In this document: positions 1-7,882 of the stretch, in pieces
Layout of the letters: every line of letters starts with the position of its first letter
How positions within the stretch are numbered: position 1 is the first letter of the stretch
NCBI GenBank assembly: GCA_903839715.1
Contig: CAIMDH010000008.1
Coordinates: 1 to 17,669, forward strand
Direction: 5' to 3'
Source of the DNA: an uncultured bacterium
GTDB taxonomy: Bacteria > Patescibacteriota > Minisyncoccia > Phycocordibacterales > UBA918
DNA length: 17,669 nt
The notes under the pieces: model-generated
Database searches by the model: none
The model's input: the letters and a program-made list of their open reading frames with translations, nothing else
Told to the model about the DNA's origin: nothing
Position numbers and translations under genes: made by a program

Positions 1-435
1 CCGGTAATAACAAACCTTGAATTTGCGAGGTAATGTTAGTCCCTGAGCGATAGCTCTAATTAGTATTGCTATTAATTTAGAACATCTAGTGCTCATGTTC
101 ATGCTGTGGCGTCGTGGCGACTGATGGGCTACAGGACAGGTCGTGCCAGATGCCGAGGCGGAACTTACATACGTAAAACGTATGTTCAGATACTACACCT
201 TAATGTGTATCTACAATCACCGATTGATTATGTGAAGCTGTACTATTGATTTGCGAACGTACCGACCTACAACAATCTTATACGAAAGGTGAGAATATGT
301 AACTAGACCAACACGGATTTATATGTTGTATTCTATAGAGGGACAACTATTCTAATAGCCGTCCCTCTAGTTGTTTAAACAAGTGTACTAATCTAGTGTT
401 TGTACACTTTGTAGGTAGGTTATTTTCAATACTGT
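1..435. other. Non-coding, hairpin-rich stretch abutting truncated comM
   Basis: No ORF of useful length is seen on either strand here, and all plus-strand frames are interrupted. Visible hairpins are 167-174/178-185 (8 bp, loop AAA), 188-193/207-212 (6 bp), 336-344/361-369 (9 bp, with an inner 4-bp helix at 347-350/355-358) and 381-388/402-409 (8 bp). A possible long-range helix pairs AGGTCG near 139 with CGACCT near 265. In-frame ComM homology starts abruptly at about 436 (G-T-P-F-M-D-E-F), so this stretch occupies the place where the rest of the AAA+ domain should be encoded. Possible explanations are the 3' part of a self-splicing intron, a structured RNA, an insertion or rearrangement, or an assembly join. 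No complete group I core and no group II domain V could be recognised. The hairpin at 336-369 could also be an intrinsic terminator, although its T tract is poor. Confidence 0.5.
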
Positions 436-447
436 GGGACACCCTTT

Positions 448-1044
448 ATGGATGAGTTTCCTGAATTTGACCGCCGTTCACTTGACGCGCTACGTCAACC
501 ATTAGAGGATCGTATTGTAAGCATCTCTCGTATCCAGGGCACCGCCCTCTTCCCAGCTGACTTCATCTTGGTAGCAGCTATGAATCCCTACCGTGGTCTG
601 GAAGACGGCACTACAAATTTAGCTCGGGCCATGCATGAAACGTACCACGGTAAAATATCTGGACCAATACTTGATCGTATTGATTTATGGATTGAAGTAC
701 CACACGTACCTTACGATACTCTCACTAATCTCAAACGTACAGAAGGTGAAACGGTAGCTGCTCGCACAAAGATAATCGACGCTCGCAAACGTCAGTATGA
801 GCGCCTTGCAAAACGAGGAGTTACCACCAATGCCGAAATGACCAGTCGCGATATTGATTACTGCATCTCCCTTAGCCCAGACGTAACAGAGTTACTAAAA
901 CTTTCTTCAGCTAAACTTAATCTCTCACCACGCAGCTATCATCGAGTACTTAAAGTCTCTCGCACCATCGCTGATTTAGACGAAAGCACCAATATTGAGG
1001 CAAAGCACGTTCTAGAAGCCTTGCAGTACCGGATGCAGACATAA
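448..1044 (+). CDS. comM: ComM/YifB-type AAA+ ATPase (Mg-chelatase subunit-like), C-terminal portion
   Basis: This 198-residue ORF matches the second half of ComM, a hexameric helicase that promotes branch migration during natural transformation. It begins at the Walker B strand (M-D-E-F-P-E-F, residues 1-7), followed by LDALRQPLED (12-21), a sensor-1-like segment ending AAMNP (43-47), SGPILDRIDL (71-80) and a complete Mg_chelatase_C domain (about 95-196) with SRTIADLD at 171-178. ComM is usually about 500 residues, so the N-terminal Lon-protease-like domain and the Walker A motif are missing. Homology extends a few codons upstream of the ATG (to about 436), so this ATG is probably internal to the original gene. 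The linker between NP and SGP is short and has none of the Cys residues found in many homologues. It may be the 3' exon of a split gene, a 5'-truncated pseudogene, or one side of a rearrangement. There is no Shine-Dalgarno sequence. The family assignment is firm; whether it is functional is not. Confidence 0.85.
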   Translation: MDEFPEFDRRSLDALRQPLEDRIVSISRIQGTALFPADFILVAAMNPYRGLEDGTTNLARAMHETYHGKISGPILDRIDLWIEVPHVPYDTLTNLKRTEGETVAARTKIIDARKRQYERLAKRGVTTNAEMTSRDIDYCISLSPDVTELLKLSSAKLNLSPRSYHRVLKVSRTIADLDESTNIEAKHVLEALQYRMQT

Positions 1045-1079
1045 AAACCGCCGACCCCTAGTTGGGGTCGGCGGTTTTT
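1043..1079. terminator. Bidirectional intrinsic terminator between convergent genes
   Basis: An 11-bp perfect GC-rich stem (1048-1058 with 1064-1074, loop TAGTT) is flanked by AAAAA on the left and TTTTT on the right, which extend the pairing to 16 bp. It lies directly after the comM stop codon and 17 nt beyond the stop codon of the minus-strand M23 gene. The symmetric A/T tracts mean it can end transcription from both sides. Confidence 0.93.
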
Positions 1080-1095
1080 ATTCAAGGCTACAGTA

Positions 1096-2229
1096 TTAGA
1101 AAGGATTATTTGCTCCACGCACCTCAAAGTGCAAGTGTGGGCCAGTTGAGCGACCAGTATTACCCATAGCACCAAGCACTTCTCCTTGCGAGACGTACGC
1201 GCCAACTCCTACGTCGTTTCGTGAAAGGTGAGCATAAAGGGTCTGCGCACCGTTTCCGTGCTTGATAACTACATACTGTCCATACCCGCCATTCCAACCA
1301 GAACTCTTTGAAACAATAACTTCCCCAGAAGCAGCCGCTCTAATTGCAGTACCGACTCCAGCTGCAAAATCAACTGCATTGTAGCCATGTAGACCCTGTG
1401 TCTTAATAGTACCCGGAGCAGGATGTGAGAGGAAGCCAGCACCGGTTGAGGCATTTGATCCTGAAGTACGTACTGGAGAAGCTGACATCTTGGTAACGGG
1501 TGCTGTATGAATAGCGCCACCAGGTACCACAACAGTTGCTCCAACAACCAAGTCTGCTGTTGAAGTAATCTCATTATATGAAAGAATCTCATCAGCATCA
1601 CCGTCGTACTTTTTAGCAATTGAACCTACTGTATCTCCTTTTTTTACTACATGTCGAACACCAGCAATCGGTAAAATAATCAAAGTCTGACCCTCTTTAA
1701 TACTGGTAGCACGAGGCAGATCATTGGCCCACAAAATAGTATTAGCGGTTACTCCGTACATTTCTGCAATATGAGAAAGGGTGTCACCTGCTCGCACTGT
1801 ATAAACACTAATTTCTCCTGTTGATTCTTTTGCTGCGGCCACCACATCAGCTCCAACAGGACCAGAAGAAACTAGCGCACCTTCATTTACCATGACCTCA
1901 GCACCGCCATACGCACCTTTTGGATTCGGATTCTGTTTTGCAGAGAGGATATCAATATCAAGAGCAGAGTTGGTAGAGAGAATCATCAACTCACTATTTT
2001 TTGCAGCGACAGTCTCCGCATGAAACACACTAAAAATACCCGCGTGCACTGAGACAGGAATGATAATTATCAGTAGAACAGCGATGTATTCGATCACAAT
2101 CCTCTTCAAGGAAGGGGTATGGCTGCTTTTTATCATCTGGTGTAACTCAAGTGAGTTATGTTTTGAACCAGAATCTTGTGCTGTGGGTTTTATACGAAGT
2201 TTGTTATGGACTCGCCGCGATTCAACCAT
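1096..2229 (-). CDS. LysM-LysM-M23 family peptidoglycan endopeptidase, membrane-anchored or secreted
   Basis: The 377-residue protein is laid out for cell-wall cleavage. It has a hydrophobic segment at about 43-61 followed by VHA-G, which could be a signal peptide or anchor. Two LysM peptidoglycan-binding domains follow (about 141-190 and 192-238), each with a V-x-x-G-D-T pattern, and then an M23 zinc metallopeptidase domain (about 268-374). Catalytic landmarks are H281 and D287 in HGYNAVD, H334 in LYAHLS, and the H-x-H pair H365/H367 in TGPHLHFE. The H-x5-D spacing differs from textbook H-x3-D, but I recall HGYNxVD as common in CPR homologues. The N-terminus is unsettled: the ATG at 2229 gives 31 extra polar residues, while the internal ATG at 2136 (M32, MIKSSHTPSLKR) gives a conventional signal peptide and may be the true start. 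Neither has a clear ribosome binding site. It ends at the shared terminator, convergent with comM. Likely role: septum or cell-wall remodelling at the surface. Confidence 0.92.
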   Translation of the reverse strand: MVESRRVHNKLRIKPTAQDSGSKHNSLELHQMIKSSHTPSLKRIVIEYIAVLLIIIIPVSVHAGIFSVFHAETVAAKNSELMILSTNSALDIDILSAKQNPNPKGAYGGAEVMVNEGALVSSGPVGADVVAAAKESTGEISVYTVRAGDTLSHIAEMYGVTANTILWANDLPRATSIKEGQTLIILPIAGVRHVVKKGDTVGSIAKKYDGDADEILSYNEITSTADLVVGATVVVPGGAIHTAPVTKMSASPVRTSGSNASTGAGFLSHPAPGTIKTQGLHGYNAVDFAAGVGTAIRAAASGEVIVSKSSGWNGGYGQYVVIKHGNGAQTLYAHLSRNDVGVGAYVSQGEVLGAMGNTGRSTGPHLHFEVRGANNPF

Positions 2230-2522
2230 TACGGGAAAATTTCTGAAAGAAAAAGAGGTCTTACGAACCTCAGTTACAACTCTGTACCTTTATGATGAGT
2301 ATGCCAGTAATTCTACTAAACGAGACCGTAAGCGCAATTGACGAATGCACATTTTCTAGACTAAAAATAAATACCCTCAAAAAACCTTATTTAGGGCCGG
2401 AAATAAGCTATTGACAGAAATCTTCAAAAGTTTTCTGATTTGCTCGCCATTTTTTGTGGAGTCGTGGATGAACACAGCGGTCTTTTTTGGACACATGGTA
2501 TAGTGTTGACCTAATACTATAT
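2230..2522. other. Divergent intergenic region between the M23 peptidase and uvrD
   Basis: These 293 bases carry no supported gene. They should hold the promoters for the minus-strand peptidase and the plus-strand helicase. A weak hairpin (CTTATTT 2386-2392 with AAATAAG 2401-2407) has a T tract on the minus-strand side, but no minus-strand gene upstream would need it. I see no operator or riboswitch. Confidence 0.6.
2488..2517 (+). promoter_or_regulatory. Candidate uvrD promoter
   Basis: TGGACA (2488-2493) lies 18 nt from TAATAC (2512-2517), which ends 5 nt before the ATG at 2523. An alternative -10, TATAGT at 2499-2504, would give a leader of about 12 nt. Either position places the start of transcription downstream of the earlier in-frame ATG at 2487, which supports starting the protein at 2523. 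Confidence 0.45.
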
Positions 2523-4481
2523 ATGAATGGATTCCCGTACCTAGATGGTCTAAACGACAAACAGCGCGAAGCAGTACTGCATACCAAAGGGCCACTCTTG
2601 GTCTTGGCTGGGGCCGGGTCAGGAAAAACTCGTGTCATTACTCATCGGATTGTGCATATCGTGCATCAAGGCACCGCCCCCCACAACATCCTAGCGGTGA
2701 CGTTTACAAACAAAGCTGCCAAGGAAATGCGTGAGCGTGTTGAACTTTTACTAAAGAAATTTCCCCCTGCAGAACGGGCCGCAATAGATTCACTGCCTAT
2801 AGTAACCACTTTTCATGCCCTCGGGGTGCGTATCTTACGCGAATTTCATGAAGCACTGGGGCTGCGGCGCCACTTCACTATCTATGACCGTGCCGACACC
2901 CTACGAGCGGTTAAACTCGCACTTGAACGCGGCGGCTATAACCCAAAAGAGTTTGAACCAAAAAAAATCCTTAGTAAAATCTCCCGCGCTAAGGGTGACG
3001 CTATTTCAATCGCTGATTTTAAACTTTCTGCTTCCAACTTTACTGACCAAGTCGCTGCTACTGTCTGGGAGCACTACGAGTCAATCATGAAAGATGAACA
3101 CGCTCTAGATTTTGATGACCTGTTAATCAAGACCCTCAATCTTCTGCGTAATAACCCCACCATCCGCGAAAAGCTGCAGGCTCGCTTTGCGTATATCCAT
3201 GTTGATGAATATCAAGACACCAACGCAGTACAATTTTCAATTGCAAAAATACTGACAGGCGACTCTCAAAACATTTGTGTAGTAGGGGATATTGACCAAA
3301 ATATTTATTCTTGGCGGGGTGCTGATATCAAAAACGTACTCCAATTTGAACGAGAGTTTTCTGGTGCACAAACCATTCTACTAGAAGAAAACTACCGTTC
3401 TACCAAAATTATTATTGCCGCTTCAAACGAAGTGATTGAAAAAAACAAAAATCGTATTCCGAAAGAAGTCTTCACCAGCAATGAAGAAGGGGAGAAGATT
3501 ACACTTTATACTGCCATGACCGGACAAGATGAAGCTGAATATGTAGCCCTAACCGCCAAGTCTCTTATTGCATCAGGGAACAATCCGACCGACATTGCTG
3601 TACTATACCGCACCAACTTCCAGTCACGAGCCTTAGAAGAAGCCTTTCTAAATTATCAGGTTGACTACCAGCTACTTGGTACTAAATTCTATGAACGAAA
3701 AGAAATCAAGGATGTACTTTCATACCTCCGTCTTGCACTCAACCCTGGTAGCACCGCTGACTTAGCGAGAGTCATAAACGAACCTGTTCGTGGTATTGGT
3801 AAAGTGACGATGCTTAAAGTAATAGAAGGACGACGATCAGAACTGACTGGTGCTACCCTTGAAAAAGTTCAGCGCTTCGACCAAATCATGATGGATATTG
3901 CCGACGAAGCACGTACTAAACCCTTATCTGAAACCCTTAAATTTATTATAAAGCGCACTGGTATTGAAACCGAACTCAAGAAAAATGGCACCGAAGACGA
4001 TCTTTCTCGTCTAGAAAACCTCCAAGAACTTGTCACCCTCGGCAAGCGCTATGACGAACTATCGCCCGAAGCGGCAGTTGAAGCATTGATTGAGACAGCA
4101 GCGCTCCAAAGCGATCAGGATGAACTCAAAGACAAAGAGGAGCAAGACGCCGTGCGCCTAATGACTATTCACTCAGCTAAAGGTCTGGAATTTCCTTTTG
4201 TATTTATCTGTGGACTTGAAGAAGGTCTCTTTCCACACGAACGTCTGGACGATACCGGTATTGACCATGAAGAAGAGCGTCGGCTTTTTTATGTTGCTCT
4301 CACCCGTGCATCCAAGAAAGTTTTCCTCACGTATGCCCACCTTCGTACCATCTATGGTAGTCAACGAGTAAATCTGCCGTCATCATTTCTTAATGACATT
4401 AGCACCAAGTACGTAGAAGGGGGTAATCCCCGCGACAAAGAAGCAGCTTCTGGCTACGAAACTACAATCTTTCTAGATTAA
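2523..4481 (+). CDS. uvrD: UvrD/PcrA-family superfamily 1A DNA helicase
   Basis: The 652-residue protein is an ATP-dependent 3'-5' DNA helicase of the UvrD/PcrA/Rep type, acting in nucleotide excision repair, replication restart and removal of RecA filaments. All SF1A motifs are present: Q motif LNDKQREAV (Q14), Walker A AGAGSGKT (29-36, K35), motif Ia FTNKAAKEM, Ib TFHALGVR, motif II DEYQDTN (D228-E229), motif III VVGDIDQNIYSWRGAD, motif IV LEENYRS, motif V near 550 (TIHSAKGLEF) and motif VI YVALTRA with R595. It is somewhat shorter than PcrA (about 720 residues) and lacks the usual extended C-terminal tail. I chose the ATG at 2523 because Q14 then sits at the normal distance; the ATG at 2487 overlaps the promoter. 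It is followed by the inverted repeat at 4491-4574 and then rsmA, which has its own promoter. Confidence 0.96.
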   Translation: MNGFPYLDGLNDKQREAVLHTKGPLLVLAGAGSGKTRVITHRIVHIVHQGTAPHNILAVTFTNKAAKEMRERVELLLKKFPPAERAAIDSLPIVTTFHALGVRILREFHEALGLRRHFTIYDRADTLRAVKLALERGGYNPKEFEPKKILSKISRAKGDAISIADFKLSASNFTDQVAATVWEHYESIMKDEHALDFDDLLIKTLNLLRNNPTIREKLQARFAYIHVDEYQDTNAVQFSIAKILTGDSQNICVVGDIDQNIYSWRGADIKNVLQFEREFSGAQTILLEENYRSTKIIIAASNEVIEKNKNRIPKEVFTSNEEGEKITLYTAMTGQDEAEYVALTAKSLIASGNNPTDIAVLYRTNFQSRALEEAFLNYQVDYQLLGTKFYERKEIKDVLSYLRLALNPGSTADLARVINEPVRGIGKVTMLKVIEGRRSELTGATLEKVQRFDQIMMDIADEARTKPLSETLKFIIKRTGIETELKKNGTEDDLSRLENLQELVTLGKRYDELSPEAAVEALIETAALQSDQDELKDKEEQDAVRLMTIHSAKGLEFPFVFICGLEEGLFPHERLDDTGIDHEEERRLFYVALTRASKKVFLTYAHLRTIYGSQRVNLPSSFLNDISTKYVEGGNPRDKEAASGYETTIFLD

Positions 4482-4490
4482 GCCTACACA

Positions 4491-4574
4491 CCCTTCACAC
4501 CACAACTGCTTGTGTGCGAAGGGTGGGTACTTGAGACGGTGAGCGAAGCACACAAGCAGTTGTGGTGTGAAGGG
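4491..4574. repeat. 27-bp perfect inverted repeat with 30-nt spacer
   Basis: The left arm, 4491-4517 (begins CCCTTCACACC), is an exact reverse complement of the right arm, 4548-4574 (ends GGTGTGAAGGG), with 30 nt between (4518-4547). The arms start 9 nt after the uvrD stop codon. There is no T tract, so it is not a classic intrinsic terminator. The spacer holds a short echo of the arm (GTGCGAAGGG). It could be a MITE/REP-like palindromic element or a processed RNA hairpin that protects the uvrD mRNA 3' end. No flanking target-site duplication was noticed. Confidence 0.9.
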
Positions 4575-4594
4575 ATACATTTCATATTTAGCTC

Positions 4595-4623
4595 TTGCCC
4601 TTTCCTGGACATCTAGGTATGCT
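4595..4623 (+). promoter_or_regulatory. rsmA promoter, leaderless-type
   Basis: TTGCCC (4595-4600), a 17-nt spacer, then TATGCT (4618-4623), 6 nt before the ATG at 4630. This predicts a transcript starting at or within a base of the start codon, and it excludes the upstream GTG at 4567 as start. Confidence 0.6.
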
Positions 4624-4629
4624 CGAGTG

Positions 4630-5487
4630 ATGTACAAACGAACTGACTATACAAATAACAACCAAAGTGATGAAGGGGAGTTTGCCCACAAAAAATCTTT
4701 GGGTCAAAACTTCCTCACCAGCGCCGTCGTCCCTGGCTGGATGTGTGAAGCTGGGGATGTAGTAGCCGGCGACCTTATTCTAGAAATCGGACCCGGTACT
4801 GGCATGCTGACAAGAGCTCTACTTGCTACACAAGCACGAGTGATTGCTGTGGAGGCTGATATTCGAGCTATTGAAGAACTACAGCGGACATTTGCTACCG
4901 AAATACAAACCAAACAACTGACCATACATCATGGTGATGTACGAGATATTACTCCATCTTCCCTTGGTCTCACTCCGTATACCTTTAAAGTAGTAGCCAA
5001 TATTCCATACTATCTTTCCGGTTTTTTACTGCGCACCCTTCTAGAAAGCCAGATTCAGCCTACTTCTCTAACGTTTCTTATCCAAAAAGAGTTAGCCCAC
5101 CGAATTGTACGTGATAAAAAAGAGTCATTACTCTCACTTTCAGTAAAAGCTTTTGGTGAACCAGTTTATTTCAAAAATGTCAGCCGGGGACACTTCCACC
5201 CACAACCGCGTGTGGACTCGGCTATTCTTTTGATAAAAAATATTAACCACTCTAACTTTACCGACGTTAGTGCTGCTTACTTTTTTGAAATACTTCACTT
5301 AGGTCTCGGTAAAAAGCGTAAACAACTACTGACAAACCTCTGCGAAAAATATGACCGTTCAGTGCTCGCCACTGTCTTTACAGCACTTGGACTACCACTA
5401 ACTGTACGGGGGGAAGACCTGGCGCTTCCAACTTGGATTTCTCTCGTTAACACACTCAATCCCCTTGCTATTCACAGTACTCCCTAA
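4630..5487 (+). CDS. rsmA: 16S rRNA (adenine1518/1519-N6)-dimethyltransferase RsmA/KsgA
   Basis: This 285-residue SAM-dependent enzyme dimethylates two adjacent adenines in the helix 45 loop of 16S rRNA, a late 30S-assembly step. Visible motifs are KKSLGQNFL (21-29), motif I EIGPGTG (52-58), acidic E75 expected to hold the SAM ribose, D103 in HGDVRD (expected adenine contact), the catalytic NIPYY (124-128), QKELAHRI (152-159) and the family signature FHPQPRVDSA (189-198). The C-terminal helical domain contains GLGKKRKQL. Length is normal for the family (about 270-290). A longer reading from GTG at 4567 would add 21 residues, but it begins inside the inverted repeat and upstream of the predicted transcription start. 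Erm-type 23S methylases are excluded by the PRVDSA segment and full KsgA length. Confidence 0.95.
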   Translation: MYKRTDYTNNNQSDEGEFAHKKSLGQNFLTSAVVPGWMCEAGDVVAGDLILEIGPGTGMLTRALLATQARVIAVEADIRAIEELQRTFATEIQTKQLTIHHGDVRDITPSSLGLTPYTFKVVANIPYYLSGFLLRTLLESQIQPTSLTFLIQKELAHRIVRDKKESLLSLSVKAFGEPVYFKNVSRGHFHPQPRVDSAILLIKNINHSNFTDVSAAYFFEILHLGLGKKRKQLLTNLCEKYDRSVLATVFTALGLPLTVRGEDLALPTWISLVNTLNPLAIHSTP

Positions 5488-5550
5488 CGTTATCCTAAAG
5501 CTCGTACACAGATATATACACAATCATAAAAAAGTATTCCTTTAGGCTGT

Positions 5551-5556
5551 TATACT
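5551..5556 (+). promoter_or_regulatory. -10 element of a leaderless promoter for the first T4SS-cluster gene
   Basis: TATACT ends 6 nt before the ATG at 5563, placing transcription start at the start codon. No good -35 box is seen 17 nt upstream. A CCTAAAG/CTTTAGG pair (5494-5500, 5540-5546) flanks the region but is too short to interpret. Confidence 0.5.
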
Positions 5557-5562
5557 ATTCTC

Positions 5563-6468
5563 ATGGAAGACCCAAATAAATTTAAAGTCGTCGGCGCTTT
5601 TGTTGTAGGTTTTGCTATTATTGCAGGAGCATACACTGTTCGTAATTTCGGCAAGCCAACCATGCCGCCTCCAACCATAGAGGAATCTCTTTCTGCCGCT
5701 ATCATCGAAGCTCCAGAACGTGTACCCATTGCTGTAGCTGACACCAATTCTGACGGTGTCGAAGACTGGCGTGAAAACTTTGTCGAAAGTGCACCAATTG
5801 CTTTTATTGATGCTTCTAGTAGCGACTACGTCTTCCCTGACACACTCACCGAACAGCTTGGTATTACTTTTTTGCAAGACATAATTCGCTCAGAAGGGTA
5901 TGGATCACTTGGCACACCTAAAGAAGCCGTTATTTCAAATACCGTTGAAAAACTAAGTGTGTACGCGACAGATACTATTTTTGATGTTAAAGATATCACT
6001 ATTTCTAATGATTCTTCACCAGCGGCTATTCGACTCTACGCTAATGCAATTGCTGAAGCTATGACCCAAAATAACGACTCAAATTTACAACACGAATTAT
6101 TAATTCTCCGCGAAGCTATTAGTACTCAGGACCAAGCCAAGGTTACCGAACTCAATTTATTGGCTAAGGTCTATGAAGGAACCCGCGATGATACTATCGC
6201 AGTACCTGTACCACCAATCCTCGTCAAAGCCCACCTCGATCTTATTAATGTCTATCATGCTATGTATAGTGACATTACAAGCATGTCTAAGGTACTGAGC
6301 GACCCAATGCTTTCCTTGATTCGTCTCAAGCGATACGAGGATGATGCGGCCGGCTTAGGCTTGGCCCTCAAAAATATGTACTTAGCGCTCGAACCGTTCG
6401 CTGGAGCATTTACTGCAGACGATCCTGCTGTGCTGTTTGTTGCTTTTAGTCCCAATTTTAATAATTAA
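5563..6468 (+). CDS. Membrane-anchored protein with an EF-hand-type Ca-binding loop, unknown function
   Basis: The product has 301 residues. A single N-terminal membrane segment (about 8-26) should anchor it with the rest outside. After a Pro-rich stretch (32-37) comes a loop fitting the EF-hand pattern: D60, N62, D64, G65, D68 and E71 occupy positions 1, 3, 5, 6, 9 and 12. Such single loops (dockerin or thrombospondin type 3-like) often bind calcium in secreted proteins, but here that is inference. The remaining 220 residues look mostly helical and resemble no family I know. It is the first gene of the cluster: 8 nt separate it from the next gene, all downstream genes share its strand, and it starts from its own leaderless-type promoter. 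It may be an envelope-facing T4SS accessory protein. No cysteines were noticed. Confidence 0.75.
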   Translation: MEDPNKFKVVGAFVVGFAIIAGAYTVRNFGKPTMPPPTIEESLSAAIIEAPERVPIAVADTNSDGVEDWRENFVESAPIAFIDASSSDYVFPDTLTEQLGITFLQDIIRSEGYGSLGTPKEAVISNTVEKLSVYATDTIFDVKDITISNDSSPAAIRLYANAIAEAMTQNNDSNLQHELLILREAISTQDQAKVTELNLLAKVYEGTRDDTIAVPVPPILVKAHLDLINVYHAMYSDITSMSKVLSDPMLSLIRLKRYEDDAAGLGLALKNMYLALEPFAGAFTADDPAVLFVAFSPNFNN

Positions 6469-6476
6469 CATATTGT

Positions 6477-7877
6477 ATGAAACACTTTCACCTCGCTGCA
6501 CAACGCATCCTCGTCGCTACTTTTTTGTTCTGCTTTGTGTTTGTCAGTCTCTATGTTCCACAACCTTTTAATAAAATTAATGAAGTTGAAGCTGGTGGCC
6601 TGACGGGTGGAGCTACTCTCCCGATGCAAATCGTCCAAAACGCCAGTGCATTAGCGGGTAACATTTCTGCTTCTGCTTCTGCCGTTGCAAACTCGGCCGT
6701 AGCTTTCTCTTCTGGCTCACTCTGGATAAAAGAAAATATCTTGGATGGTATCGGGTGGGCACTAGCCAAAAGTATTATTTCAAAGATGACCAAAAGCATT
6801 GTAAGCTGGATCAATAGCGGTTTTAAAGGTAGTCCGGCTTTTGTGCAAGATATGGGAGCATTCCTCACTAATGTAGCTGACGAAACTATTGGTGATTATA
6901 TCCAGCAACTTGGGGGACCCTTATCATTTATTTGCTCACCTTTCCAGCTTGATGTTCGTATAGCACTTACCGCTTCGTATGTTCGTGCACGAGACGGTCA
7001 GCCGGCAGCGCCAACTTGTACCCTAAGTGGTGCCCTAGCCAATATCGAAAACTTCATGGATGGCTCCTTTGAACAAGGTGGGTGGGATGCCTGGTTTATG
7101 GTAGCTACCAAACCCGAAACATACACTCCATACGGCAACCTTCTCACCGCCCAAAGCGAGGCCGGTGTTCGTATTCTTAATGCAAAAGGGCAGCAGACCA
7201 AGTTACTTGATTTTGGTGGTGGATTCCTTTCTAGCAAGATTTGCGAAGCAGTTTCTGGGGCTGGTACTACCAAAGATAATTGTTTTATCTCTACCCCAGG
7301 AAAAGTTATCCAAGAAGCTCTCACATTTCAACTATCGACAGGAGAAGAATCACTGATTGCAGCGGATGAATTTAATGAAATTATTGTTGCCCTCTTTGCC
7401 CAATTATCCGAAAAAGCCATCACTGGTGCAGCGGGACTCCTTGGTCTCTCTGGCGGTACTGGCTACACCTACCCAGGCTTTGATGGAGGCAGCTATCTAG
7501 ATGCAGCGGCTTCAAGCACCATTGATACAACAAAGCTTGGCAGTATGATTGATACTGGCTTAGCCGCTGAACAAAGGTACCGCACCGCCGCTGAAACTTA
7601 TCTACCGATTCTCACAGCCTATGCTACAAATACTCTTAACGAACCCGCACGGCGTGATCTGGCAAATACTGCAGCAAATAAAATTCCACCACTCCTTATT
7701 GTTATCAACGACAACATTTCGACCTTAACTAGTCTTAAAGCCCAATACACCGCTCTCGGCCCTAATCCAGACACAAGCCAAATTCAGTCAATACTGTATA
7801 CATTCACCTCTCTAACCTTACATACTGACAGAGAAGTAGACGTCGCTATCGATAACTGGAACTCCTTGTTGAATTAA
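6477..7877 (+). CDS. Secreted four-cysteine protein, possible VirB5/TrbJ-like T4SS component
   Basis: The product has 466 residues. A Sec-type leader is clear: basic start, hydrophobic core at about 10-27 and a plausible cleavage site after VEA (residue 39). The mature part has four Cys (153, 181, 256, 269), suggesting two disulfides. Its N-terminal third is Ala/Ser-rich and helical, then a stretch reads IVSWINSGFKGSPAFVQD (108-125), then an aromatic-rich region (GGWDAWFMVA 201-210). It sits immediately upstream of the VirB6/TrbL-like gene (5-nt gap), the position of trbJ/virB5 in many conjugation operons, and similar proteins accompany CPR T4SS clusters. The VirB5/TrbJ assignment rests on position and export only; I see no diagnostic motif. 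The Ca-binding-loop protein is 8 nt upstream. Confidence 0.7.
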   Translation: MKHFHLAAQRILVATFLFCFVFVSLYVPQPFNKINEVEAGGLTGGATLPMQIVQNASALAGNISASASAVANSAVAFSSGSLWIKENILDGIGWALAKSIISKMTKSIVSWINSGFKGSPAFVQDMGAFLTNVADETIGDYIQQLGGPLSFICSPFQLDVRIALTASYVRARDGQPAAPTCTLSGALANIENFMDGSFEQGGWDAWFMVATKPETYTPYGNLLTAQSEAGVRILNAKGQQTKLLDFGGGFLSSKICEAVSGAGTTKDNCFISTPGKVIQEALTFQLSTGEESLIAADEFNEIIVALFAQLSEKAITGAAGLLGLSGGTGYTYPGFDGGSYLDAAASSTIDTTKLGSMIDTGLAAEQRYRTAAETYLPILTAYATNTLNEPARRDLANTAANKIPPLLIVINDNISTLTSLKAQYTALGPNPDTSQIQSILYTFTSLTLHTDREVDVAIDNWNSLLN

Positions 7878-7882
7878 AACCA

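Noticed and set aside
120..180. tmRNA-like string (GACAGG ... GATGCCGAGG ... CGTAAAACG)
   Set aside because: It resembles the 5' half of ssrA, but no plausible tag reading frame ending in LAA-type residues and no T-arm or acceptor end appear in the space before the comM coding region.
2060..2341. 93-residue plus-strand ORF
   Set aside because: Mostly antisense to the M23 peptidase N-terminus, with no homology or start signal.
2386..2407. Weak hairpin with T tract on the minus strand
   Set aside because: Only a 7-bp AT-rich stem, and no minus-strand gene precedes it.
4567..4629. GTG-started N-terminal extension of RsmA
   Set aside because: It starts inside the inverted repeat and upstream of the predicted promoter; RsmA proteins normally begin shortly before the KKxLGQNF motif.
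5494..5546. CCTAAAG/CTTTAGG inverted repeat before the first cluster gene
   Set aside because: Only 7 bp with a 39-nt spacer; expected by chance and not placed like an operator.
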